DNA of 64,000 nt, taken from the NCBI GenBank assembly GCA_963555705.1, contig OY743184.1, forward strand, positions 24,154,859 to 24,218,858. Direction: 5' to 3'. The translations under genes were made by a program, and so were the position numbers. Under the pieces are notes generated by a model that worked only from the letters and a program-made list of their open reading frames with translations, was not told where the DNA came from and made no database searches. This document shows, piece by piece, positions 1 through 10,900 of this stretch (its first letter is position 1; each line of letters begins with the position of its first letter). This stretch comes from Ligustrum vulgare (lineage: Eukaryota; Streptophyta; Magnoliopsida; Lamiales; Oleaceae).

Positions 1-1
1 G

Positions 2-2650
2 TGTCCAATGGGAATGGAGATCGAGAGGATACATGCATGTCCAAATGATTGTATACTGTATCGAAATGAGTATAAGGACTTGCATCTGTGTCCAAAGTGT
101 GGGGCATCACGGTATAAGCGAAAGAACATGAATGCTAATTCTGAGGATAAGAAAAGCCCTCCGGCAAAGGTGTTGTGGTACCTACCCGTAGTACCAAGAT
201 TTAAACGTTTGTTTGCCAATGCAAAGGATGCGAAGAACATGCGGTGGCATGCTGATGGGAGGAAACAAGATGGAAAACTAAGACACGTGGCCGATTCTCC
301 TCAATGGAGGAACATTAATAGGTTGTTTCCTGATTTTGGGGGTGAAGATAGGAATCTTAGGCTTGGACTATGTACAGATGGAATGAACCCGCACGGTAAT
401 ATGAGTAGTCGACATAGCACTTGGCCGGTTCTTCTAACGATTTACAATCTTCCTCCTTGGTTATGTATGAAGCGCAAGTATATCATATTATCTTTGTTAA
501 TATCAGGGCCTAAACAACCGGGGAATGACATAGATGTTTATCTTGCCCCACTAATTGAAGATTTAAGACTGATGTGGGATGAAGGTGTATCGGTGTTTGA
601 TGCACATAGCCAGATGAATTTCACCTTACGTACTATGATATTTTGCACCGTAAATGATTTTCCCGCATATGGTAACTTGTCAGGTTATACGAACAAAGGA
701 ACTAAAGCATGTCCCGTTTGTGAAGAAGACACGATTGATCTTTGGTTGAAAAACTGTAAGAAAAATGTCTTTATGAGTCATAGAATATTTCTCCCCGCTG
801 ATCACCCTTATCGAAAGAAGAAGAAGGCATTCAATGGAAAAATTGAGGATCGAGCAGCTCGCTTGCCGTTAACAGGAGGTGAGGTATATGAACGAGTTAA
901 AAATATTGATGTTTTGTTTGGAAAACCTTTTAAGCCTCCTCAAAAGAGTCTTTGGAAGAAGAGGTCCATATTCTGGGATCTACCTTATTGGCAACATTTA
1001 TCAGTAAGGCATTGTCTTGATGTAATGCACGTGGAGAAAAATGTTTGTGATAGCATCATTGGGACATTGTTGAACGTTCAAGGGAAGACGAAAGATGGTA
1101 TCAAAGTCAGGAAGGACATGGTAGAAATGGGGATACGGGATCAATTAGCATCGCAAGAGTCCGAAAAACGTACTTATTTACCTCCAGCTTGCTATACTTT
1201 GTCCAGAAAAGAGAAAACATGTTTTTTTGAGTGCCTTCATGGTATCAAGGTTCCATCTGAATACTCATCAAACATCAAAAGTCTTGTGTCGATGAAGGAC
1301 TTGAAATTGGTTGGTATGAAGTCTCATGATTGTCATGTGTTAATGCAACACTTGTTACCAGTTGCAATTCGAGGCATACTTCCAAAACATGTCAGACAAG
1401 TCATAATAAAACTTTGTTTTTTCTTCAATGCAATTTGCAGTAAAGTTGTTGACCCAGAGGCGTTGGATGATTTGCAGGCCAATATTGTTATCACTCTATG
1501 TCAATTTGAAATGTATTTCCCGCCATCATTTTTTGACGTTATGGTGCACTTACTTGTTCACTTGGTAAGAGAAATTAAGATATGTGGTCCGGTGTTCTTG
1601 CGGTATATGTATCCATTTGAGAGATACATGGGTATTTTGAAAGGATATGTCAGAAATCGATTTCGACCCGAAGGCAGTATCATTGAAGGTTATGCCGCTG
1701 AGGAGGCTATTGAATTTTGTACTGACTACCTTGATGATGTTGAGACTATTGGTGTTCCTAAATCTCGTCACGAGGGAAGACTCGAAGGTAAAGGGACGAT
1801 TGGATGCAAATCAATTGTCCCTAGTGTTGAATTGCGAGATAAAGCACACCTCCTAGTATTACAACACCTTTCTCAAGTTCATCTGTATTTGGACGAGCAC
1901 ATGTCCATCCTAAGGCAGCAGAATCCTTCTAAAGGTGAAAGGTGGGTAACTAATCAACACAATCGTTTATTTGCAAAATAGTTCAAAGATAGAGTCATGA
2001 AAGAGTTGTCACAAACGTCGAATACCATTGTTGAAACGGTAAAGTGGTTAGTGTATGGTCCTAGCACGATTGTGAGATCTTATGAAGCATATGACATTAA
2101 TGGGTATACGTTTTACACTAAACGTCAAGATGATAAGAGTGCGGTGCAAAACAGTGGAGTGACACAAGTAGCACTATCAAGAGATTTTTCAAGTGCTAAA
2201 GATACAATGCCAATAGATGCCTCGATGTCCTATTATGGTGTCATTGAAGAAATTTGGGAACTTGATTACAGGGAGTTCAAGTTTCCTCTCTTCCAATGTA
2301 AATGGGTTGATAATCGACGGGGTGTTCGGGTGGATGAATTAGGTTTCACTTTGGTGGATTTTGGACGGTTGGGTTATCTTGACGAGCCATTCATACATGC
2401 ATCACAAGCCAAGCAAGTATTTTATGTTCTTGATCCTGCCGACACTAAGTGGTCAGTGGTCCTTCAAGGCAAGAGACGCATTGTTGGCATTGGTGATGTA
2501 GTAGATGAAGAAGATTATGATCACTTTGATGAAACTCCTCCATTTTCTATTGGTATACAAGGGAGTGCAACTTTAGAGGAAGATAACATTGAATCCACTT
2601 ACATGCGTTGGGATCATGAAGAAGGATTATGGATTGACCGTCGTTCGTGA
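2..2650 (+). pseudogene. TNP2-type CACTA transposase, split by an amber stop
   Basis: This is the main transposase of CACTA elements (Transposase_21/TNP2 family), which binds and cleaves the element ends. Numbering from the ATG at 8, an N-terminal zinc-finger-like cysteine set is visible (C11, C15, C28, C31). Conserved stretches follow, including LCTDGMNPHG near residue 120, CLDVMHVEKNV near 336 and PFERYMGILK near 537. These probably contain the acidic catalytic residues; that assignment is mine. A DUF4218-like region covers roughly 450-600. Frame 2 is open back to the window edge, so the true N terminus is missing. TAG at 1979-1981 interrupts the frame where the family normally has Trp before Phe-Lys. 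The same frame then continues to 2650 through a DUF4216-like domain (GYTFYTKRQDDKSAVQNSGV). A single TGG-to-TAG change explains the break. Confidence 0.92.
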
Positions 2651-2861
2651 TTATTCATTATGTGAGTTCATTTATACATTCTCGCATGCATATAACTCTC
2701 TTTTGTTCTTTATATATGCTCTATACGTTGTTCATATTAATTGTGTGAGTTCATTTACATATTCTTGCATATAACTTTCTTGTGTTTTTTATATATCCTC
2801 TATACGTTGTTAATAATCATTTATTTATATGTCCAGGTACGTAGACAATTTTCCCAATATA
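2651..2861. other. Spacer between the two CACTA genes
   Basis: This is A+T-rich DNA with an imperfect local duplication: gtgagttcattta recurs at 2661 and 2744, followed in both places by ttcttgcatataact-like text and a tatata(t)cctctatacgttgtt run. It may hold the promoter of the second gene. No coding signal is seen. Confidence 0.5.
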
Positions 2862-5800
2862 ATGGCCGAGTCTTCACATTCTTCAGATGATCATAGTACT
2901 GCCCAAAAAAAAAGGACAAGAGGGCCAACTATGTGCAAAAACATGAAGAAAGCGGGCCAACAAGTGAATATAATTGAGTTCGATGACAAACATAGGCCGA
3001 TCGGACCAGGCACGAAGAACTTCAAACATTTTGTCGGATCTTTAGCCCGCATTCATGTTGACATAAACATCAGTGATTGGCACAAATTCGATCAAGGCCT
3101 GAAGGACATGATGTGGGAAGAGATAAAGGTACTATCACTTGATACATGGTAAATAATTGAAAAGTGAATGTAATTTCTTTATAACACCACATGTTATCAT
3201 TGTCTTTCAGAGGGAATTCAACATTCTCGATGACCGTCCAAAAAAAAGTGTTATGCGGGTTGCGGGGATGAGATGGAAAGATTTCAAGACAAGGCTGGTT
3301 CATAATTTCATTACACATGACCACCCAAAATATACATCTCCTACCCAGCTTTATGATTTCTTGACCGAAGAGCAATGGGAGTTGTTTAAAAAAGAACGAC
3401 AGACGGAAACATTTCAGGTATATTTAAATGTACGCATGTGTCTTGTTGAGTGAAAACTAAAAACCTGTGATTTATTTCAGGAGAAAAGTAAGAAGGCGAG
3501 GGATAGTCAAATGCGGAACGAGCATCCTCATTATTTGGGCTCAGCCGGATATGCGGGGATGAAGCCACATTGGCTAGTAAGTGACCCGCTATCTTCTAGC
3601 TCTTCATGTGACATGATTAGCTCCTCAATTGTAAGCGAGGATCGCAGCCTCGATTGGGTTCGAGCTAGATCGAAGAAGAAAGAAGATGGAACGTATTACA
3701 TCCCCAACGAGAAAACGAGGGGGGTGTTTGATAAAATTGTAAGTATATCTTATCGATTTCTCATATATTCAATTGAAACTTACTTCAATTCTTATATTCA
3801 GTTTTCAATTTTCTTAACAGGTAGAAAAAGTTGAGCAAGCCACGCAGGGGACATTTGTGTCGAGTAGACAACATGATATTCTGAGTGAAGCCCTTGGTAA
3901 AGAGGATCACTCTGGTAGGGTGAGAGGATATGGCGTGTATGTCACCACGCGGGATGTTTACGGCCGGCCCGATGATTACCTTAGACGATCGTGTGGGGTC
4001 GTGTCAGTAGACGACGTTAAAGATATCATCAGGAAGGAGATGGAGGATAACATCACAGAGCGGGTCAGGCATCAAACCATGTCGGAGATGTAAAGTAAAT
4101 TTGACAGTATGCAGAGCGCGTACCATAGTATGCAGAGTAAATATGATGCCATCCTCCAGCGCTTGGGCCTCAATGTTGATACCGAGGTGGAGGTAACTGC
4201 ACAGCCCCGACCACCAACTTGAAATAGTTGCCACTCTGTGAATCCAGACCCATTTGATGGTCTTCAGGTACTTACCCATAAAGTATTTAGTTTTTTTAGT
4301 ATTGCTTTTTTTTTTTAAAATGGAAAGGCCTGACATATATGTTGAAAAATAGAAGATGATTCCCTGTCGTCTCGCCGTATTTGTTGATGGTGACAAGCAA
4401 ATAGTGGCCAGCGGGATGGTTTATCCGTCCGGACCCGAGACTGTGGTGCATCATCAACCACTCTGGCTTGATCATGTGAAGGTGTCCGTTGACCATGTTA
4501 TAGATGGTGCAGAAGCGTTCTATCTTCCAGCGCCATCTCAGCACCACACCACGGTGGGAGAAGCTATTGGAAGTTTTTTCCAAAGGCCTAAGGAGTTGGT
4601 GATTTTTGGAGAGGTAATAAAATCGAGTTATATAAAAGTTTATGTCAATATTAATTTCTTTTAAATTTGTATCAGACGTGTTATAATGACAAAAATTGTC
4701 TTATTGCAGGAAGAGGCCCCAAAAAAGATCGTAAAAAAATCTAATAAAAGGAAAAGGCCTAAGAGTTTTGAATTGTCATCTACCCAGCGACCTGCGATAG
4801 TCGACGATGAGACTTTACTACGTCTGGGTGATAAATGCAAAATGTTAAACACCCTGGTCCTTCAATTTCCTGTTGGTGATGACTTCTATCAGGTGCCCGT
4901 AGATGCCTCCGTCTTCAATTGTACGTTCGAGGATGGTATTTTTGTTACAGTCGCAGACATTACCGATCTGCTTAAAATGCAATGGTTGGATACATCTATC
5001 CTACAAATATTTGCATTGTAAGACTTTTGATCACAAATTACAACTTCAATTTATATCATTGTTCTATCTCTATTTATTGGTGTCATTATTATTAGGTACC
5101 TTCATGAGTTATGTCAGGATTACGGTATTGATTCAATTGGATTCATGTCTCCGTCACACATTGCGTCGGTGTCAGTAAGAACAAATGCCAATGGTGTTGT
5201 AAATTATATGGACGAGACCATGAGGGCAATGCAAACAAAGAAATTCATTATAGCACCGTATTTTCAGGAGTAAGACCATTCTCTCTTGTTAATAGTTAAT
5301 TTTTTTTTTTTTTTTTTGTAATTTGAATCGCACATGTTTGAATTTGTATTTACATGTTCATAATACGTAGGAACCACTGGATGTTGCTAGTGATTTCTCC
5401 TCAGAAGAGTACGGTGTACTTATTGGATTCAGCTAGTGCATTTAAGCGTGACTTAGATATCAAGCCGCTATTGAATACGTAAGTTATGATAATTTTCATG
5501 AAATAATTGTGGAGTTGTGGTGAAATTGATTGTGGAGTTGTGGTTTCACTTTGATGAATATATTTTGTGATTGTTGAGAAGTTGTGATAGATTCAATAGC
5601 AACGCGTCTATTTACAGGTTGGATAAGTTCAATTTATAGGGGAGACTCTGCCAAAATTTTTATAGAAATCTTAGTTTTTGTATTTATTTATTTTGTAACT
5701 GGTTCGAATAATTTAATTCAATTTTAGGGCTTTCAAACTATACTGGACACAAGGAGGCATTAGGACAAGAGCCAATACAACGTGGCTAAAAATAAAGGTA

Positions 5801-6167
5801 TGAAAACACATATTTAAAATATATTACAAATATTTGAATTATTTTCATATTCTATTTAGTGTGATTATTAATTTTAGTTTTCATTGTGAAAATTTCAGTG
5901 TCCTCAACAGCCCGGAGGTTCTGAGTGTGGCTACTACGTCATGAAAAATATGTATGAGATAGTCACTGAACACTTTCAGCGTCCGTCGTTGGAAAAGGTA
6001 TAAGTTATTGAACATGATAATTTTTAATTATTCCTTCATATTTTATTACAAAATAACTGATAATTCATTTTGATTATTTGTAGGCATTTAAAGAGTATTA
6101 CTCAACGGAGGAAATTGCTGAAATTCAAAACTTATGGGCTAAATACTTCGTCGATAGGTGTGTGTAA
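2862..6167 (+). pseudogene. CACTA second gene: Ptta/En/Spm domain fused to Ulp1-type (C48) protease
   Basis: I read eleven exons with GT-AG borders: 2862-3128, 3211-3417, 3481-3738, 3821-4267, 4353-4613, 4710-5017, 5096-5269, 5371-5478, 5728-5797, 5899-5997 and 6084-6167. The N-terminal part matches plant Ptta/En/Spm proteins, including the HSGRVRGYGVYVT motif near 3908-3950. Exon 5 resembles DUF8039. Exons 7-11 encode an Ulp1/SENP-like cysteine protease (SUMO-protease family). Its catalytic set is visible: His in NHWMLLVIS, Asp in YLLDSAS, and Gln and Cys in CPQQPGGSECGYYVM. In-frame TAA at 4091-4093 and TGA at 4220-4222 in exon 4 break the long product. The downstream splice sites and protease residues are nevertheless intact. 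Alternatively the protease half could be expressed separately from an internal start. Confidence 0.85.
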
Positions 6168-6254
6168 ATCGACGTGTATTCAAACTTCTATTTATTCAAT
6201 TACATAGGTGTGTGTAAATCGACGTGTATTCAAACTTCTATTTATTTAATTATG
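6155..6254 (+). repeat. 50-bp tandem duplication covering the Ulp1 stop codon
   Basis: Two near-identical 50-bp units lie head to tail (6155-6204 and 6205-6254), both beginning taggtgtgtgtaaatcgacg. The first contains the last codons and stop (6165-6167) of the protease gene. The second is therefore a copy of the gene's 3' end lying in the trailer. Confidence 0.9.
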
Positions 6255-6308
6255 TCGATTATATACATATTTGATGATGTGCATGTGGAAAATGTTCAGT
6301 CCACGTTT

Positions 6309-6560
6309 AGGTGATTGCAGGTCATGATCGACCTGCAGTGATCTGGATCATTGCAGGTAACGTCTAGGTCATTGCAGGTGACATCTAGGTCATTGCAGGC
6401 CATGACCTACAGTGGCCTGGGTCATTGCAGGTCATGACCTGCAGTGGCCTGGGTCATTGCAGGTGACGTCCAGGCCAATGTAGGCCATGGCCTGCAGTGG
6501 CCTAGGTCATTGCGGCGACGTTCAGGTCATTGCATGTCATGTCTAGGTCATTGTATTTTA
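6309..6560 (+). repeat. CACTA subterminal repeat array
   Basis: About eight diverged units are built from aggtcattgcagg and from the near-palindrome ggtcatgacctgcagtggcc. In En/Spm elements such subterminal arrays are binding sites for the accessory TNPA-type protein. That role is inferred here from position. Confidence 0.8.
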
Positions 6561-6611
6561 CTCTATATGCAAATGAATTTCGTGCCAAAAAAAAAAAAAA
6601 AAAAATTGAAA

Positions 6612-6846
6612 ACAAACTTTAGGCGTCGGTTTTGGATTACAACCGACGCCTAATTTTTTTTTATTTTTTTTTTCAACTTTACGCGTCGGTTTATTAACAA
6701 CCGACGCGTAAAGATAGCATTTACGCGTCGTTTTACAACCGACTGGTAAAGTCTTTACTTTACGCGTCTACTTCATACGCGTCGCCTCAAAAACCGACGC
6801 CTAATCTCTTAAATAACCGACGCGGAAGACTGTTTCTGTACTAGTG
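6612..6846 (+). repeat. Terminal palindromes and 3' inverted repeat of the CACTA element
   Basis: Successive hairpin-capable motifs read as (t)taggcgtcggtt ... aaccgacgcctaa and tttacgcgtcggtt ... aaccgacgcgtaaa, with weaker copies at 6720-6755 and 6760-6830. The zone closes with TGTTTCTGTACTAGTG at 6831-6846. Dense CG-containing terminal repeats are typical of CACTA ends. Confidence 0.88.
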
Positions 6847-7064
6847 ATTATTCTGTTGTTGAAGAGCTTGATGAGCTCACGGAGCTGCTACTGAAGTTCG
6901 TTGAAATCTTCTCGACTGACAGGTTCATTGTCTGGAGTGATTTCTGGGTCTTGTTCTTCCCCAACATCTTCAAGAGGTGGAGGAATTTCCTCCTCAGCCG
7001 GAGTATTGGCCAGAAGGGGTTGACCTGTGGATGCGGAGGGACGAGCTTGGCGTCTATTAACCAT
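6847..7064 (-). pseudogene. gag N-terminal fragment of an LTR retrotransposon, cut by the CACTA element
   Basis: An ATG at 7064 (minus) opens a frame beginning MVNRRQARPSASTGQPLL and rich in Glu/Pro, as in plant Ty3/gypsy gag N termini. A TAG at 6890-6888 interrupts it after NELQ. The frame then continues as QLRELIKLFNNR up to the CACTA boundary at 6846. The remainder of the retrotransposon should lie on the far side of the CACTA element, outside the window. Confidence 0.6.
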
Positions 7065-7105
7065 GGCTGATTGTATCTTTTCCCACAAACGGCGCAAATT
7101 GATGC

Positions 7106-7768
7106 TGTAAAAAATCCTAACCTTGACGTGGCAATATCTGATGATATTTAATTGCTGGAAAAGATCAATGAGTTCCCCTTAGATGACCTACAAAAAAGGC
7201 GAGAAGGATTCTCCCCATCGCCCCTCCGGTGTGAAAATTAGTTTTCTAGAGTAGAGAGAGAATATTTTTAACTGGAAAACGTAAAGAATGATGAATGAAT
7301 ATATGTGACCAAATGAGCTGTATTTATAGGGCTAAAAAAGCCCATAAACTCATTTAATTAATGAAGGAGACCTTTTGCAATATACTTACCTTTTAAGAAG
7401 AGTTCTAAACTTATAGGGATTTAGTTTCCTTTTTGTAAAGTGTTTCCTTATGGATCACGTATTGCCTTGAGGCTCAAGATCATGGCCCATTAATGAGGCC
7501 CATTGTCGAAAGAAATTATGAAGCCTGCCATCATGGCCCAAAGGCCGAGAAGTGCCGACCTCATCTTTGAGTGTTAAGTCGAAGATATAGGTCGGGATGT
7601 ACCTTACCTGTATGAGACCCAACATATCGTTACAGCGCAACCCGTTATTAAAGAGTAGTCGTAAGGTCGGTCAGTACCAACCATACCAAGGAAGCTCGAA
7701 CACTTCTGGTCGGGCCATTGAACTCTCCTTAATTTTAGGGAGAAGGAGAATAATACTGATCACCTACA
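7106..7768 (-). repeat. 5' LTR of a minus-strand gypsy-like retrotransposon
   Basis: Read on the minus strand, the segment begins TGTAGGTG and ends TTTTTTACA (TGTA...TACA). It contains a TATA-like box, CCCTATAAATA, near 7325-7335. A GCGCCGTTTGTGGGAA primer-binding-like site follows at about 7081-7096, and then the gag fragment. Only one LTR is in the window, so the ends rest on the terminal motif and the position of the primer-like site. Confidence 0.62.
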
Positions 7769-8515
7769 ATTCCATTATTACCAAATAATAGAAATAGAAT
7801 ATTTTCTTCCCCAGATTTTTGCCCTAAATCTAGAGGTAACCAATATACACCTTCAAGATATATTCTTGACAATCACAATATACATCATCTAATATAATAG
7901 ACAGAATCCAACAACAACAACAATAATGAAAATTAAATGACACCTAAAAACCATTCTAAGATAATATTTTAAAAAACCCAACATTGAAGAAGAAAAATCC
8001 ATCAAATTCAGCACTTTCTTCCCCAAATAAAACTAGAAAAATGTTACCTTTTAATCCATTATTTTTGTCCGCGTGCGCAGCGTAGAAGAGAGAAGATGAC
8101 CAAAAGAAAACTTCTCCAACTGATAGCCTCTACCAAAGTGAAATGTCCCAAACCTCCAGTTTTTATTTTTTTTTTTGTTAAAAAGTCCTAGCAAGTGCCC
8201 AATGGACCAACTTCAATTTCCCAAAATAATAAAATTGGCCCATAAATTATTTTGGATAAAAAACCACACTGACATTGTCTGTAGCTGGAGAATCACAAGC
8301 TTAAGAAAATTTTTATGGAGTATTGGAATTGTAGAAAAATTGGTTGACATCATCCTCAGGTTCATGAATCCAACGTAATCCGTATCAAATTTTGATAAAA
8401 ATAAGAATAAATGCAACTAATAGAAGGTTGAAATTGAAGATATGTTTGAAGAAATTGGTACCAAAAAGAAAAGGTAACTGTGTAATAACTGCAAAATTAT
8501 ACTGTTACAAAGAGT
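7769..8515. other. Intergenic, no gene recognised
   Basis: This is A+T-rich sequence. Open frames on both strands at 8175-8416 overlap each other, have no recognisable domain and read as chance frames. Confidence 0.5.
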
Positions 8516-8530
8516 ATGTGGATATTAGGA

Positions 8531-8760
8531 AAAAAAAGGTGTAGCCCACACTTTAAGGGAACTAATCGACCCTACCCTGCGCCATTGGTTAAGGAGGTAA
8601 ATCGCATGTTATACCTCCCAAAGTCAGGATGAAAGTGTGGTAAGTCATAACTTCGCTTGCCAAGGGCCGAAACCATTTTGCAGGATTCGAACCCTTACCC
8701 GGTAGCTGCGAGCACTTTTTCACCCCTCCCTTTTGTCAATGGGAGATGTGCAATAGGAGC
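8531..8760 (-). mobile_element. tRNA-derived SINE with 15-bp target-site duplication
   Basis: The 230-bp insert is flanked by perfect direct repeats atgtggatattagga at 8516-8530 and 8761-8775. On the minus strand it carries a canonical pol III B box, GGTTCGAATCC, near 8690-8700, about 60-70 bp from its 5' end. It terminates in a short T run (the A run at 8531-8537 on the plus strand), as in T-tailed plant SINEs. A clear A box was not found, so the head may be diverged. Confidence 0.85.
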
Positions 8761-8775
8761 ATGTGGATATTAGGA

Positions 8776-10900
8776 GATTGTAGAGAATGCTGATATATGA
8801 TGAATTTGGTTTGTCCTCATCCCAATTTAAAGACTCCCAATTCGACCTTACAAGAAATATATATATATATATAATTTAAAGTTCAAATTTATGTATTGAT
8901 ACGCAACTTGTCTCTGGAGCTGGCAATTCGACCAACTTAACAATCATAGGGTAGGAGAGAGAAATGTTTTTCTTCTTCTCTTTCTTCTTTTCTTGTTGCA
9001 CATTTTCTTATTTCTTATTTTAAAAAAATGTTCTCTCTTTTATTTTTGTTTATTTAAGTACAGGGAGTTATGGAGCCCCCGCTTAGAGGGTGGGCACGAG
9101 GCGAGGCCCAGCCCCGACACACCCCCAATGGGGGGCACCATAAAATCAAGTTAAAGGCAAATATCAACTTATTCCACAAATTTTACAGATATATACATGA
9201 AAATCGTTCACAAGAACCAAGCAAGTATTTGGTAAATAAAATAAATTAATTTATAACAATAGACCAGTTTATAAACCAGTAAACCACACAGTGTTACCAA
9301 ACAGAGGTCTTCTCATAATTAATCAAAAGTTGAGGACAAAAACCGGACAAAGAAAAATTAGGGGTAGGATAGCAACTATGGGTAAAAGGTTAGGGAGGAT
9401 CTTTGCAATTTTTCCTGATTTTATCAATGTCTTAGGTCTAGAGATATCAAAGGAGTCCGAACATTTGGACTGATCAGCAATCAATGGGAAAACACAATTC
9501 AAACATGGGTCGAGCTTTGGGGATAGAGGAAATTAGTCCTGCAACCATAACGTCCCCATATTATCCTCCCTGCAATTAATGACGAAAATGATCATAGTGC
9601 ACTGTGCACATTGTTCATTAAAACAGCATAATTTTTTATGGTAAGTAGAAAAGCACCCGGTGGTCTCCTCCATATATGAATTTTTATTGATTTTGCCCTG
9701 AAGCTGCACCTATTGTCAATTCAAAGGTAATAGACGAAGAACACTTGATTTTGCCTATGAAGCTACACCCATTGTCAGGCGATTACTCTCCATATAAAGA
9801 TTTTTATATGCTTGTAAAACGATTACTACCAATTTGATTTTTCCCGTCAAGCTTCACCCATTATCAGTCTCGAGTTTCACCCACACTTGTTCAGGTGTTT
9901 TCATAATCCAGGTCCATAATCTGCTACTGGCATCGTGCAGACGTCAAACACAGCGATCCAACAATAGTTCGACTCCATGTAGTAGAACACATATTTTTAA
10001 CATGTCTTCACCGAGGTTGCGCTAATTTGGGTTTTTTGAATTACAGAGAGAGTTCTATTTCAGTTTCTTGTGGTAATTTAATTACACCTAACCTTAAACT
10101 TTTCACATTTTTTTGCTTTTATAAAAGAAATTCTGGCACCATACATCTCTCTACCTCGTGAAATCTTTATCACATATGCATAAGTGCTTGAATCATAGCT
10201 TTCCGTATTAGGGTTCTATGTATGCCTTCTCTTCATCAAATTAAACTTTGCAACTTTAAATTTTCAATATAAATATTTACTAAAATCCTAATCAATAAAG
10301 CAACATGGTTGTAGTGATGCAAACCAAACATTCTATTTTATTCCTACTTGTATTTTTGATAATTTTAAGTGGTAATTGATTCCTATATTAGACTCCTACT
10401 GAATTTTATTTAGAGATTCATGTGTCAAAAATAAGCAAAATATCACACAAATACCACAAGTCGATGTCAATTAAGTTGTCTTCAAATCGGCCTGATTATC
10501 GATCCAACCGAGAGATTGAGTCAAATGTCAAATGGTCAATTAGGAGTTGACTCGAAGTCGACCCGAACATTAAATAATATTAAAAAAATAAAGAACTATG
10601 ACACTTGAGTCAAACTTGGGTCCGGGTCAACCAGATTTGATCCGACTGGATTTTAGAAGTGACCTGGCCCAATTTCTAGCCCGTCACGATTTTTCGAGCA
10701 GACCGGGCCGAATTTGAAAACACTATAATTAACTATCCAAACCTTCATGTTTGAATGGACCTCAATCTTTAAAAATTCATATGAGGAAATTACACTCAAA
10801 CAGGTTTTTTAAATTCCAACTTCATTAATCAGGGATAAAGCTTATTTATTCATAAATCAGGCCATTATTCAATTTTTAATAGCATATAATTCAATATAAT
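8776..10900. other. Intergenic, no gene recognised
   Basis: No coding signal is seen. A short G+C-rich patch lies at 9065-9140. Three diverged copies of a phrase like attttgcc..gaagct.cacc.attgtca occur near 9690, 9750 and 9835. Confidence 0.45.

Larger units (their letters stand above)
1..6846 (+). mobile_element. CACTA (En/Spm) DNA transposon, 5' end outside the window
   Basis: This is the 3' part of a CACTA element. It holds a TNP2-type transposase, then a Ptta/En/Spm plus Ulp1 protease gene, then a subterminal repeat zone. It ends in TGTTTCTGTACTAGTG (6831-6846), the reverse complement of a CACTA terminus. The 5' terminus is not in the window, so the 3-bp target duplication cannot be checked. 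The element interrupts the gag of a minus-strand LTR retrotransposon, whose sequence resumes at 6847. Both genes carry nonsense codons, so this copy is probably not autonomous. Confidence 0.93.

Noticed and set aside
8690..8745. A tRNA gene suggested by GGTTCGAATCC
   Set aside because: No acceptor stem, anticodon arm or A box. The 15-bp target duplication shows it belongs to a SINE.
9065..9140. G+C-rich patch as a possible promoter or CpG-like island
   Set aside because: It is only about 75 bp, with no nearby gene start or core promoter motif.
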